From: Rhodoferax sp. OV413
GTDB taxonomy: Bacteria > Pseudomonadota > Gammaproteobacteria > Pseudomonadales > Pseudohongiellaceae
Length of the DNA stretch: 42,771 nucleotides
Reading direction: 5' to 3'
NCBI GenBank assembly: GCA_943330915.2
Contig: CALQJO020000025.1
Location: forward strand, 1 to 42,771
The notes beneath the pieces are model-generated. The model searched no databases and had not been told where the DNA came from. It saw nothing but the letters and a program-made list of their open reading frames with translations. Positions 8,673-17,637 of the stretch are shown here, piece by piece. The stretch's first letter is position 1. Each line of letters starts with the position of its first letter. Both the position numbers and the translations under genes were made by a program.

Positions 8673-10969
8673 GACAACCCCCGATAGCGCCGCGCCATCC
8701 AGTCCATACACATCAGCGCAATCAGCAGGATCAATAGCCAGGGACGATCCCAAAGATCTTCCTGAACTTCGCGGGAATAAGCGCCGGGCACATGATCGAT
8801 ATCGTTGATCAGTTGCCGGGCTGCTGAGAGGTCGTAATAGCGACCACCGCCGCTGTCGGCAATGCGGGACAACATACCGGTATCGCGCCCGGCATTATTA
8901 AATTCTCTTAATGACGGGGTCACCACAAACGCCGCCGGTTTTTCAGTCTCAAGACCGCTACCGGCAGCACTGGCCACATCAACCAGCACCCGATAAACAC
9001 CCTCGTCGCTGGCCTCAAAGCGGCTGACATACGTGCCGTCCTGATTGATGTCCCACTCCATGGCAATATCAACGGCGTTGCCCAGTGGGTCAGTACGTTG
9101 AATCCACAGCGAGGCATTGTTATCCGGCTCAAAACTGGCATCCAGCACCTTGACCGATACATTCACCGTGTCGCCTGCATGGTAGAACGGCTTATCAAAT
9201 TGGATGCTGACCCTTTCCAAAGCGCCCTGCGCCAGCCAGCGCAGCATCTGCCGCCATAAACGCTCATGCGATTCGTCTTCAGCTGACATCAACATCTGCC
9301 AACGCCAGGTACTGGCAGTATTCATGCTCATGCTGCGGCCGCTGCCATAACGTTGAGTCGCCAGCACTGGCAAGGCCTGATTTTGATACTGCAAGGAAGG
9401 ATGTTCCAGCAACACCGTTGCTCCGGGTTTAGCGCGTCCGGTCGCGTAAATGCCCTGCAAGGTCGGTAGTTCTGCCCACAGCCGCCGGTTAACCGCATCA
9501 TCACTGTCAAGCCGCAGCAACTCTGAGAACTCACCTGCAGCCGTCAAACGCGGTGCAAACAGCTCACCGGTCGCATGAGACCCGCGACGGATTCCGCCTT
9601 GCAGATTAGCAGGCAGCAGATCTGAGCGGCTGAGGGTCAGCGGCAGAACATCGGCCACCACACTATCAACAAAGGCATCATCCAGCATGCCCGCAACCAG
9701 CAGGCCGCCGCCACGTTCAGATACAAACTCCTGCAGCGTCAACAATTGCTCATCGGTGAAAAAGTCACGGCCAATATCACCCAGAATCACCGCTTCATAC
9801 TGATAGAGATCTTCAGCCGTGGTCGGAAATCCCCCGCTCAGTTCCAGCGCAGACGAAATACCCTGCCGGTAGAAGCGACCTGGCCCGGTTCGCAAATAAG
9901 ACGCCAGACGCAGACTGCTGTCACTTTCGACTGCGCGGCGGATAAATTTGAATTCGTTGCGCGGGTGTCCATCCACATACAAAACGTTGAGCGGTGGTCG
10001 CTCGCTGTTGTCTACCAGAAATTGATAACGATTGTTCTGCAGCACAATTTCGCCATCGAGTTCATCGACCCGCAACTCGTAAAGAATGGGTTCCTTGCGT
10101 TCGGGACTGACTTCCAGCTCCACGCGGCGCGTGCCATCAGTGGCCAGCGTGATCTGTTGGGCAGAGACCTCGGTCTCGCCGTCCATGACCCGCAGCGTCA
10201 GCGCCTGACCAGTGTAGCCTTGATGATTCAAGTCAACCTGCACGTCAAAAACACTGTTGTCCAACAGGGTCTGTGATGCAGACACCGAGCTGATGCCCAC
10301 ATCACGCGGAATCAGTTCCTCGCCGACACCAACGGTAAACACCGGTATCTGGCGCACCGCAAAGTCGCGCGCACTGAGCAGAGGATCGGTGTCAGCATTA
10401 TCTGCACCGTCACTGATCATCACCACAGCACTCAAGGGCAGACCACCTAGCTGCTCCGCTACCTGACGCATGGCTTGTTCGAGGCCGGAGGCATTACCTT
10501 GTGCAGTCAGATCCTCAGCACCACTGACCCGGCGAACGGTCTGGTTAAACGCAAATGTGCGTACCTGATAACGATCCGCCAGACCTTCAACAATACCGCC
10601 TGCGCCGTACAGCGCGTCCGCTACCGCCTGTTGGCGCGACTCAAAACCCGCAACATCGCCGATCTGCATACTGGCGGAGTCATCGACCAACACCGCCAGA
10701 TAGGTTTCCTGCGGATTAACTTCGAAGGTGGTGATCACCGGACGCATCAGCAACAGCAATAACAACATCAGCACGGCAGACCGCAGCCCAATCAACAGGT
10801 TTTTCCAGCGGCGGGTGACAGGACGCGTGGTACGCCTGTACACAAACCAGACCAGAAGCGGAATCAGTAAAAACAGCACAACCGCAATGAATGGATGTGG
10901 CCCGTAAGCGAAGTCGAATCGACCATCACGAATAGCGTCCCAAACATAGGCATCCCAGAAAAAACTCAT
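8669..10969 (-). CDS. Membrane protein with VWA and glutamine-amidotransferase-like domains
   Basis: A 766-residue inner-membrane protein. Two helices lie at the N-terminus (about residues 27-43 and 58-76) and one at the C-terminus (WLLILLIALMCMDWMARR). Between them are a VWA-like domain starting VLVDDSASM (about residue 90, DxSxS pattern) with AVVMISDGADNADT further on, and an amidotransferase-like domain beginning LNVLYVDGHPRNEFKF (about 325) with GGGLLVAGM (about 425). Immunoglobulin-like strands precede the last helix. The bulk should face the periplasm. It is 62 bases downstream of the DUF4175 gene and overlaps the C13-like gene by ATGA. Domain order matches VWA proteins of other MoxR operons. 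It is one of three VWA proteins here; its ligand is unknown. Confidence 0.85.
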   Translation of the reverse strand: MSFFWDAYVWDAIRDGRFDFAYGPHPFIAVVLFLLIPLLVWFVYRRTTRPVTRRWKNLLIGLRSAVLMLLLLLLMRPVITTFEVNPQETYLAVLVDDSASMQIGDVAGFESRQQAVADALYGAGGIVEGLADRYQVRTFAFNQTVRRVSGAEDLTAQGNASGLEQAMRQVAEQLGGLPLSAVVMISDGADNADTDPLLSARDFAVRQIPVFTVGVGEELIPRDVGISSVSASQTLLDNSVFDVQVDLNHQGYTGQALTLRVMDGETEVSAQQITLATDGTRRVELEVSPERKEPILYELRVDELDGEIVLQNNRYQFLVDNSERPPLNVLYVDGHPRNEFKFIRRAVESDSSLRLASYLRTGPGRFYRQGISSALELSGGFPTTAEDLYQYEAVILGDIGRDFFTDEQLLTLQEFVSERGGGLLVAGMLDDAFVDSVVADVLPLTLSRSDLLPANLQGGIRRGSHATGELFAPRLTAAGEFSELLRLDSDDAVNRRLWAELPTLQGIYATGRAKPGATVLLEHPSLQYQNQALPVLATQRYGSGRSMSMNTASTWRWQMLMSAEDESHERLWRQMLRWLAQGALERVSIQFDKPFYHAGDTVNVSVKVLDASFEPDNNASLWIQRTDPLGNAVDIAMEWDINQDGTYVSRFEASDEGVYRVLVDVASAAGSGLETEKPAAFVVTPSLREFNNAGRDTGMLSRIADSGGGRYYDLSAARQLINDIDHVPGAYSREVQEDLWDRPWLLILLIALMCMDWMARRYRGLS

Positions 10970-11031
10970 CGTTAATCTACTGACTCTCTCGTTTACTGCT
11001 TAAGGTTACTGCGATGTTTGATGACCGCATC

Positions 11032-14000
11032 TTATTCCGAGGGCGCCGTTTGTGTGGGCGATCCTGTCTCTGATAATGCCCGGTAGTACGACTCAACCAA
11101 GGATCGGTACTGATCAGGAATCTCCTCTTCGGACACACTGAACAACCGTTGGCTGATCTGGGCCATCTCCGCGCGCGCGCGCAGATCACTTTCCAGCTCA
11201 ATCATGGGTTGCAACAAACCACGCAGCAGCTCAGGCTGATTCATAAACGCTTCAAGCGACTGGCTGCTGATTTCACTGCTGATCGAACGGGCATTACCCC
11301 ACAGAGCCGCTTCGCCTTCTTCTGGAATGCCACCAGGCCCAACACGTTGCTGCGAGTTCAGCGGTCCGCTGGCCAGCTGCTGCGCCTGCTGACCGCGCTG
11401 ACCCGCTTGCTGAGAGCCCGGCTGACCCGCTTGCTGATCTCCCTGCTGCAGCTGCTGCGCGAGTTGCTGCGCCAACTGCTGAGAGCGGGCCAACTGCTCA
11501 CGCATTTGTGCAATGGACGCCTCACCGGATTGGCCGGCCTCGCGAGCATCAATTTCCTGCTGCAATTGCTCCAGCTGCTGACGCAGGGCGCTGGCGTCAG
11601 CCGCGGCCTGCATGACCGGATCCTGACCCGTAGCAGCCGGGGTCTGCGCGCCGGCACCGAGCGCCTGCAGGTTTCTGTCCAACTCGTTGAGTCCGTCTGC
11701 CACTTCCTGCTCAATATCAATGGCCAGATTCACCATGCCATTTCTTAATACGCGATTGGCGGTGTCCATCTGTTCGGTCAGCGGCAGGATCGCGCGATTG
11801 GCCTGCTGGGCCTGCGACAATAACTGCTGCTCCTCGTTGCTTGCGCGTGCGATGACAGCGCGCAGCATGCGCTCGATCTCAGCAAGTTCCTGGCGGTTAC
11901 GCTCTTGTTGCTGCACCAGTTCCTGCACGCCCTCGGAGTTGCTGCTGGCTTGCCGCGTCTGCCCCAGTCCCTGCTCCTGCGCCAGTTGTTGCAACGACTG
12001 CTGAAGATCACGTTGTTGCTGAATCAGTTGCTGACCACGCTGTGCAATGTTTTGTGCCAGCTGATTGGCGGAATTCTGAGGCTGCTCTGCCATCTGGCGC
12101 TGTTGCTCACGCAGACTTTCCAGTGCGCGCTGACTTCGGGCGGCCGCCTGAGCCGGCGACTGCGCTTCAGCAGCTTCCTGCATCTGCTGCAACGCACGCT
12201 GCATCTGCTCATTGCTGGCCTGGCTATTGCTCTGCTGCCCGCCCTGCTGCTGAGAATTCTGTGCCTGTTGCATCTGCTGGCGCGTATTCATCTGCTGCTG
12301 CAGTTGCGCAAGTTCGCTCGACAGCTGCTCCTGCTCACGACGCAACCTTTCAAGCTCCCGGCGCCGCTGCTCTTCTTGCATGTCTTCCATACGCCGCGCC
12401 AGATTGCGCTGCGCGCGGGTCAGACTTTCCTGACGGCGGGCAAGCTCTTCAAGACGGCTGGTTTCCTCGGTGTTCTGTTGTTGGCCGCCACCGGCCTGAC
12501 GTGGCGTTTCATAACGGTTCTCGTTCTGCCCCATCTCCATGTCAAACAGTTCGCGCAGATCTTCGCGCTCCTGTTGTCCACCGCCCCCGCCACCACCGCC
12601 GGCCTGCCGCTGGAAGTTAACGTCGGTACGGTTGATCTCGGCTTCAGCACGCAACACCATCTGCAGCGCTTGCTGCTCGGGCTGCATCGCCGTTGTTAAC
12701 GCCTGCGCGTCGAGTTGTGTTGCCGCCAGATCCATCTGTTCAATCGCCCGCTGCAGGAAGGTCACCGCATTGGCAAAACTGTCATCCGCAAAATCAAGAC
12801 GTTCTGACAAACGCTCAATGGACATGCCCGCCCGCTCCATGGCTTCGCGCTGGGACTCGGCCAGCACCAACACATCGTCAGCAAACTGCTGCTGATCCAT
12901 GGTCAGCTGTTGCTGACGCAGACGCCAGGTTGCCGCAATGATGTCTTTTTGCAGCGTCACCAGCGCGCTGCTGCTGTTATCGCCACCACCCCCGCCGCCG
13001 CCTCCGCCACCTTGCTGACCAGCGGACGCCTGTCTGAATTCCTGATCTGTCGGCACGACCTGCAGGAAATAAATATCTGACACAACCTGCTGGGCTCCAC
13101 GCAAACCATTGTTGTCAGCCAGTGTCATGTAATAACTGACAAAATCACCCGGCTGCACCGCCAAATCTTCCATAAATATCATCTGGTTACCGGTGATATT
13201 TCGAGTCTGTTCCACAGGCAAAAAATCAATGGCCTGCTCGTCAGTGCCCACCACGCTGTAATGCAACTGAAACTCGCTGAGCCCGTAGTCATCGGTTGCT
13301 TCAACTTGCAGAATCACCTCTTCCAGGGGCATAACATCCTGGTCACGACCCGGGCTGTGCAGCGCCAGAACAGGCGGTTGATCCGGGATGGAGCGAATAT
13401 AAAACACGTCCGCATCTTCACTTTGCAACTGATCGAAGTCAGTTGCGATGATGCGATACCCGGTGTCACGTGACACAGTCAGCGCAGCAGACCCGGTCAG
13501 CCCGTCAATCACCAACGGAATGCGGCTGTCATCGTCAAACACAATCTCAGCCAGCTGCACAGCTTTGTTGAACAACACATTCAGGACAACTTCCGTGCCT
13601 TCGGGGGCAACCATATCGCCACCGTCTTCTTCCTGAAGGTTTTCGATACCGGTGTATGCCGGATAGGTATAGGCCAGATCTATCTGTTCGGCACGGGGAA
13701 GATCATAGAGCGTAATGGAATACTGGCGACTGCGCTGCCCGCCAGCACCGCCCTCCTGCTCATCGACGCTGACGTAATAAATCAGATCTTCCTCAACTGC
13801 CGGCATGTAGTAGGAGTACGCGGCACCGTTACTGCCACTGCCCTCTTCACGCATCGCTGCGTCATACCAGTTCAGCTGATCTGACTGCATGCGCAGGCGA
13901 ATATTATTGCCGGGCAAGGCATTCTCTATCCTTACATTGATACTGGCTGATCGCCCGCGCTGCATGCGGATATCACCCGGTTCCACGGTAATCACCAGTT

Positions 14001-14637
14001 CGAGTGGCTCTGCGGGCACCTCGGGAGCGACCAGTTCCACAGCGACCGGCCGCAGTGAAAATGGCCACAACAACTGCGCACCTGCGCGCAACAAAGCCTC
14101 TGAATTGACAAAAGCGATGATGGTTACAACGGTAGCCAGTGCGGCTGCGGATGCCGACAGGTAAGGCGTGCGCCGATCAGACACTTGCTGAAGTTGCTGT
14201 TCCTGGACACGCAGATGCTCAACGGCATCAACCCACAGCTGTTCCACAAACTGGGCAGACACACCTGCCTTTTGCGATGCATCGCTGTCCGGGGAGAATT
14301 CCAGCGAGGTCAGCAGCCGCTGCTCCAGATCTGGCATGCGCGACTCGATGATGCCGGCCAATTGCCGGTCATCCGCCCGTAGCCTGCGCAGAGCAGCCAG
14401 GTAACGCCAAACCAGCGCCAGGCTGGCGCCTGCGGTGATCACCAACAACAGCAGTTGCAATCCGAATGACGCCTGCAGCCAAAGACTGAGCAGACTCATG
14501 CCTAGCACCACCGCTGCGAGGGCAGTCAGTAGCAGACCTGTCTGATGCAGAAGTACCAATAAAGTACGGCGGCGGCCAACGTCTGCCAGACTGGCGCGCA
14601 GGTGGCTTATGGTGGCTTGTGAAGATTGCTTAGACAT
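11032..14637 (-). CDS. Giant DUF4175-type membrane protein with Gln-rich coiled coil
   Basis: A 1201-residue protein and probably the first gene of the operon. The N-terminus has two closely spaced hydrophobic helices (about residues 25-75) and a third near 155-175; then come periplasmic-looking beta-rich segments (about 195-540). The second half is low-complexity: two polyglycine runs (about 550 and 690) and a long region very rich in Q, E, R and A (about 600-1130) that reads as extended coiled coil. The layout matches the DUF4175 (TIGR02302-like) family associated with MoxR/VWA clusters. No catalytic motif is seen. A structural or sensor role across the envelope is inference. The start MSKQSSQATISHLRASL is the only plausible one before the membrane helices. 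Confidence 0.82.
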   Translation of the reverse strand: MSKQSSQATISHLRASLADVGRRRTLLVLLHQTGLLLTALAAVVLGMSLLSLWLQASFGLQLLLLVITAGASLALVWRYLAALRRLRADDRQLAGIIESRMPDLEQRLLTSLEFSPDSDASQKAGVSAQFVEQLWVDAVEHLRVQEQQLQQVSDRRTPYLSASAAALATVVTIIAFVNSEALLRAGAQLLWPFSLRPVAVELVAPEVPAEPLELVITVEPGDIRMQRGRSASINVRIENALPGNNIRLRMQSDQLNWYDAAMREEGSGSNGAAYSYYMPAVEEDLIYYVSVDEQEGGAGGQRSRQYSITLYDLPRAEQIDLAYTYPAYTGIENLQEEDGGDMVAPEGTEVVLNVLFNKAVQLAEIVFDDDSRIPLVIDGLTGSAALTVSRDTGYRIIATDFDQLQSEDADVFYIRSIPDQPPVLALHSPGRDQDVMPLEEVILQVEATDDYGLSEFQLHYSVVGTDEQAIDFLPVEQTRNITGNQMIFMEDLAVQPGDFVSYYMTLADNNGLRGAQQVVSDIYFLQVVPTDQEFRQASAGQQGGGGGGGGGGDNSSSALVTLQKDIIAATWRLRQQQLTMDQQQFADDVLVLAESQREAMERAGMSIERLSERLDFADDSFANAVTFLQRAIEQMDLAATQLDAQALTTAMQPEQQALQMVLRAEAEINRTDVNFQRQAGGGGGGGGQQEREDLRELFDMEMGQNENRYETPRQAGGGQQQNTEETSRLEELARRQESLTRAQRNLARRMEDMQEEQRRRELERLRREQEQLSSELAQLQQQMNTRQQMQQAQNSQQQGGQQSNSQASNEQMQRALQQMQEAAEAQSPAQAAARSQRALESLREQQRQMAEQPQNSANQLAQNIAQRGQQLIQQQRDLQQSLQQLAQEQGLGQTRQASSNSEGVQELVQQQERNRQELAEIERMLRAVIARASNEEQQLLSQAQQANRAILPLTEQMDTANRVLRNGMVNLAIDIEQEVADGLNELDRNLQALGAGAQTPAATGQDPVMQAAADASALRQQLEQLQQEIDAREAGQSGEASIAQMREQLARSQQLAQQLAQQLQQGDQQAGQPGSQQAGQRGQQAQQLASGPLNSQQRVGPGGIPEEGEAALWGNARSISSEISSQSLEAFMNQPELLRGLLQPMIELESDLRARAEMAQISQRLFSVSEEEIPDQYRSLVESYYRALSETGSPTQTAPSE

Positions 14638-14795
14638 AATCAGGCGGCTCTGCTCTGGGATTACAGGACTGATACGTACAATGACAGCCAGCGGTTTTTA
14701 CTCTTGTATTGCGCCCAACTATCCCATTACTCGACCGGACAAAGCAAACAAATCTGTCGTAGACCGCGCTCGGTCTGACGACACATTCCAGACGT
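14638..14795. other. Spacer between Nudix operon and MoxR/VWA operon
   Basis: 158 bases without a gene. It holds a terminator-like hairpin for the Nudix operon and should contain the promoter of the MoxR/VWA operon, but I could not pick out convincing -35 and -10 boxes. Confidence 0.6.
14756..14782 (-). terminator. Hairpin terminator after Nudix gene
   Basis: On the minus strand GTCGT/ACGAC (5 bp) continues, after one bulged base, into AGACCG/CGGTCT (6 bp) around a four-base loop, followed by AGATTTGTTTGC. It lies just downstream of the Nudix stop and upstream of the DUF4175 gene. The T-tract is imperfect, so efficiency is uncertain. Confidence 0.55.
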
Positions 14796-15365
14796 TTAAA
14801 AAGGTTTGTAATAGTCTGAATTTTCAGGAAATACATGGATATCAGCAGTGCGCATTGCCTCACACAAGGCAGCCAGCCCATTGTACGGAAGCATGGTTTT
14901 TAATGTGTGTGCGGTCGGAATAGGCAAGCGGATACTCCCTGCACTGTTTGCTTGCAGGGCTGCTGCCGGGCTCAACCACTGGTAGTCGAGAATCTCGTTG
15001 TCATCCACCACAATGTCCACATCCTCATGCAGTGGGCACAAAAAAAACCAGGTGGCATACCGGCGCGGCAAGCCCATGGGTGTTGTCCAGTGAGCTATGT
15101 GAATGAGGTGGTCAGGGGCAATTTGCAAACCCGCTTCTTCGCGGGTTTCCCTGATACCTGCGTTGATGGCTGCGCGATAATCGGATTGAGCGTTGTCCAA
15201 TGACTCACCACCGGCCGGATAGTCACAAGCATCCACCTTGCCACCGGGAAATACCCAAGCACCGCCTTCAAAACTGAGCGTGGAGTTGCGTCGTAACAAC
15301 AATGTCTGCACGCCTTCAACAGTCTCGCGCACGATAACGACCGTGCTGGCGGGCCTTGGTGTCAT
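14796..15365 (-). CDS. Nudix hydrolase, NUDT19-like with inserted loop
   Basis: A 189-residue Nudix hydrolase. The Nudix box is split: it begins FPGGKVD (about residues 39-45) and ends IRETREEAGL (about 71-80), which keeps the metal-binding REx2EE residues, but roughly 14 extra residues lie between the glycines and the helix. This expanded box is typical of the NUDT19/RP2-like subgroup, some of which cleave CoA or acyl-CoA. Being in one operon with an acyl-CoA synthetase fits a CoA-ester substrate, but this is inference. It lies 30 bases downstream of the GST gene. The start MTPRPASTVVIVRE directly opens the first strand of the fold. Confidence 0.88.
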   Translation of the reverse strand: MTPRPASTVVIVRETVEGVQTLLLRRNSTLSFEGGAWVFPGGKVDACDYPAGGESLDNAQSDYRAAINAGIRETREEAGLQIAPDHLIHIAHWTTPMGLPRRYATWFFLCPLHEDVDIVVDDNEILDYQWLSPAAALQANSAGSIRLPIPTAHTLKTMLPYNGLAALCEAMRTADIHVFPENSDYYKPF

Positions 15366-15395
15366 GGCTATCCCCTGTTCCTTGCTACCCTGTGA

Positions 15396-16034
15396 TCAGG
15401 CTTTGGGCGCCATCGCCTTGGCCTGATCTGCACGAATGGCCTTAACGGAGTCACGTTTTTCCAGCAGATTCAACAAATCCTTGACACCAGGATCAGTGGC
15501 AAACACATCCCAGTTGAGAGCCTTTTTGGTCACGCGAGTCACCAGACCAACACTGAACAGGAAGTAAAAATCTGCGTAGCTCATGTCATTGCCAGCCAGA
15601 TAAGGGCCGTACTTTGCCAACTTGGCCAGCGCCGCAAAGCCTTTCACCAGCTCTTTGTGTACGGATTCTTTTTCTGCCTCACTGGCCGGACGTCCAAAAA
15701 ACACGTCTCCATAAAGCCTGCGCGCTGGCAGTTCAATGTACAGTTCAAGGTAACGGATCAGTTCACGGACTTTTGCGCGCTCAAAAGGATCCGCTGGGTA
15801 AAACGACGGCCCCAGACCAAGGCTGTCCAGATAATCAATAATCACTTCTGTTTCAGTCAGAAACCCATGCTCAGTCTCAATACACGGTACTTTGCCCATG
15901 GGGCTGAGCGACAGATACTCGCTTTCCTGACTGGGGCGTACAGTCACTTCTTCAAACTCCATACCCTTTTCAATCAGCACCATTTTGACCATGTTGTAGT
16001 AGTTACTGACGGCAAATCCATAAAGCTTGATCAT
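15396..16034 (-). CDS. Glutathione S-transferase family protein
   Basis: A 212-residue GST-fold protein. The N-terminal thioredoxin-like domain starts IKLYGFAVSNYYNMVKMVL (Ser10 is a candidate catalytic residue) and has the cis-proline motif GKVPCIE (about 47-53) and the glutathione-binding TETEVI segment (about 60-65). The helical C-terminal domain contains YLAGNDMSYADFYFLF (about 144-160), the usual N-capping Asp region. Its ATG overlaps the TGA of the acyl-CoA synthetase gene, so the two are translated together. Substrate unknown; a role in conjugating reactive metabolites of the same pathway is possible. Confidence 0.9.
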   Translation of the reverse strand: MIKLYGFAVSNYYNMVKMVLIEKGMEFEEVTVRPSQESEYLSLSPMGKVPCIETEHGFLTETEVIIDYLDSLGLGPSFYPADPFERAKVRELIRYLELYIELPARRLYGDVFFGRPASEAEKESVHKELVKGFAALAKLAKYGPYLAGNDMSYADFYFLFSVGLVTRVTKKALNWDVFATDPGVKDLLNLLEKRDSVKAIRADQAKAMAPKA

Positions 16035-17617
16035 CTGACGGTTTCCTTTTTTAACTTGTGTTTGAGTACTTTACCGGACGGCGCTGTTGGCAGCGGCTCC
16101 ATAAATTCAATACGCGACGGACGTTTGTAGGCGGTCAACAGTGGCTTGATGAAGGCCTGCAGCGTCGCCTCATCCAACTGACTACCGGCTGTGCGCTGCA
16201 CGTAGGCCAGCACATTTTCATTACCTTCTACAGGTTCTCCGATCACCGCACATAACAATACCTGCGGATGTTTGGAGATGACGCCTTCGACTTCCGGAGG
16301 GTATACGTTAAAACCCGAATGGATGATCAACTCTTTGCTGCGTCCGGCAATATGTATGTTGCCGTCGTCATCCAGGCGGACCAGATCGCCGGTATTCAGA
16401 AATCCATCCGCATCTATGGCGGCCGCGGTGGCAACAGGATTGCGGTAATAACCCAACATGACATTCGGGCCACGCACATGCAGCTCACCCACGTCGCCCT
16501 GCGCAACGTCGTGACCCTCGGCACTTAAGACACGAATCTCCAGTCCCGGCAGGGGTTTACCGACACTGCAATTATCCAGCGGCTCATTAAAACGTACCTG
16601 GCTGATAGTGGGGCCACTTTCGGTCATACCATAACCGTTCAGCAGCGGCAGCCCGAATAATTGCTCGGTCTTCAGTTTGATTGCCGGGTCCAAAGGCGCT
16701 CCACCACTGTACATAAACCGCAGCCGCGGCCATAACTGTGTGCGCTGAGCCTCTGTCATGCCGCGTTCACGCGCGTGATCAACCAGCTTGGCGAACATCG
16801 CCGGCACCCCAAACACACCACTGACACCTAGCGTTTCAAAATTACTGAAGCACAGGGCCGGATCAAAACGATCAGCAACAATCAGTTCAGCGCCGGCATA
16901 CAGAGCCGCCAGAAACACCGCCGAGATGCCAAACACGTGGGACACCGGCAATACCAGATAGATTTTGTCGTCTGACTTCAATCCACGCAGTGCGCCACTG
17001 ACAGCGGCCACATACAACATATTGCGGTGCGTTAGCATCACACCCTTGGGATCACCCGTGGTTCCTGTGGTGTAAATCAGCGTGAAAACCCCCAGCTCAC
17101 CCTCTGACAAGGCTTCACCGCGCTCACTCACCGTGAGCTGGCATATACCCGCCTGCGCGCCTGCCAGCGGAATCTGCTCACACAGGGCGTTGCCTTCAAA
17201 CGCTGACCAGTGATTGGCAGCGGCCACTGAATCCAGCACATAGATCACCAGCCGTGGCTCACAATGCGCCCGTATTTTGTCAATCTCGGTGCTGGCCATG
17301 CGCGCATTGACTACCACCGGCCACGCACCCAGCTCACTGAGGGCCAGAATCATCACCAGCACGGGAACACAGTTCTCGTTGATCAGTAAAACTCTGTCGC
17401 CCGCTTTGACACCCAAGGCCTGCAGCTGCGCCTGTGTGCGACGAATTTCCGTAGCCAGATCGGCGTAATTCAGATGCCGCCCGGTATGATCACGAACAGC
17501 CGGCGCCCATGGGGAGATGCGGGCGCGCTCAAAAACCGGCGAGCTGACTTTTGCAGGCAACGACGCCATCAAGGCAGCCGGAGATTGACCCAGCAGTTGT
17601 TCATCATTAGATTGCAT
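16031..17617 (-). CDS. AMP-dependent acyl-CoA synthetase/ligase
   Basis: A 528-residue ANL-superfamily adenylating enzyme, normal for a fatty-acyl or aromatic-acyl CoA ligase. Motifs in order: P-loop YTTGTTGDPKG (182-192), NGYGMTESGP, the hinge segment NTGDLVRLDDDGNIHIAGRSKELI, and the C-terminal catalytic lysine in PSGKVLKHKLKK (K516). The enzyme should activate a carboxylic acid to its acyl-AMP and then its CoA thioester. Acid specificity cannot be read from the sequence. It heads an operon with a GST and a Nudix hydrolase. It is transcribed away from the glycosyltransferase gene with only 20 bases between the two start codons, so the promoters must lie within the neighbouring coding sequence. 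Confidence 0.92.
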   Translation of the reverse strand: MQSNDEQLLGQSPAALMASLPAKVSSPVFERARISPWAPAVRDHTGRHLNYADLATEIRRTQAQLQALGVKAGDRVLLINENCVPVLVMILALSELGAWPVVVNARMASTEIDKIRAHCEPRLVIYVLDSVAAANHWSAFEGNALCEQIPLAGAQAGICQLTVSERGEALSEGELGVFTLIYTTGTTGDPKGVMLTHRNMLYVAAVSGALRGLKSDDKIYLVLPVSHVFGISAVFLAALYAGAELIVADRFDPALCFSNFETLGVSGVFGVPAMFAKLVDHARERGMTEAQRTQLWPRLRFMYSGGAPLDPAIKLKTEQLFGLPLLNGYGMTESGPTISQVRFNEPLDNCSVGKPLPGLEIRVLSAEGHDVAQGDVGELHVRGPNVMLGYYRNPVATAAAIDADGFLNTGDLVRLDDDGNIHIAGRSKELIIHSGFNVYPPEVEGVISKHPQVLLCAVIGEPVEGNENVLAYVQRTAGSQLDEATLQAFIKPLLTAYKRPSRIEFMEPLPTAPSGKVLKHKLKKETVR

Positions 17618-17637
17618 AACGAATTATCGAGACCTCA

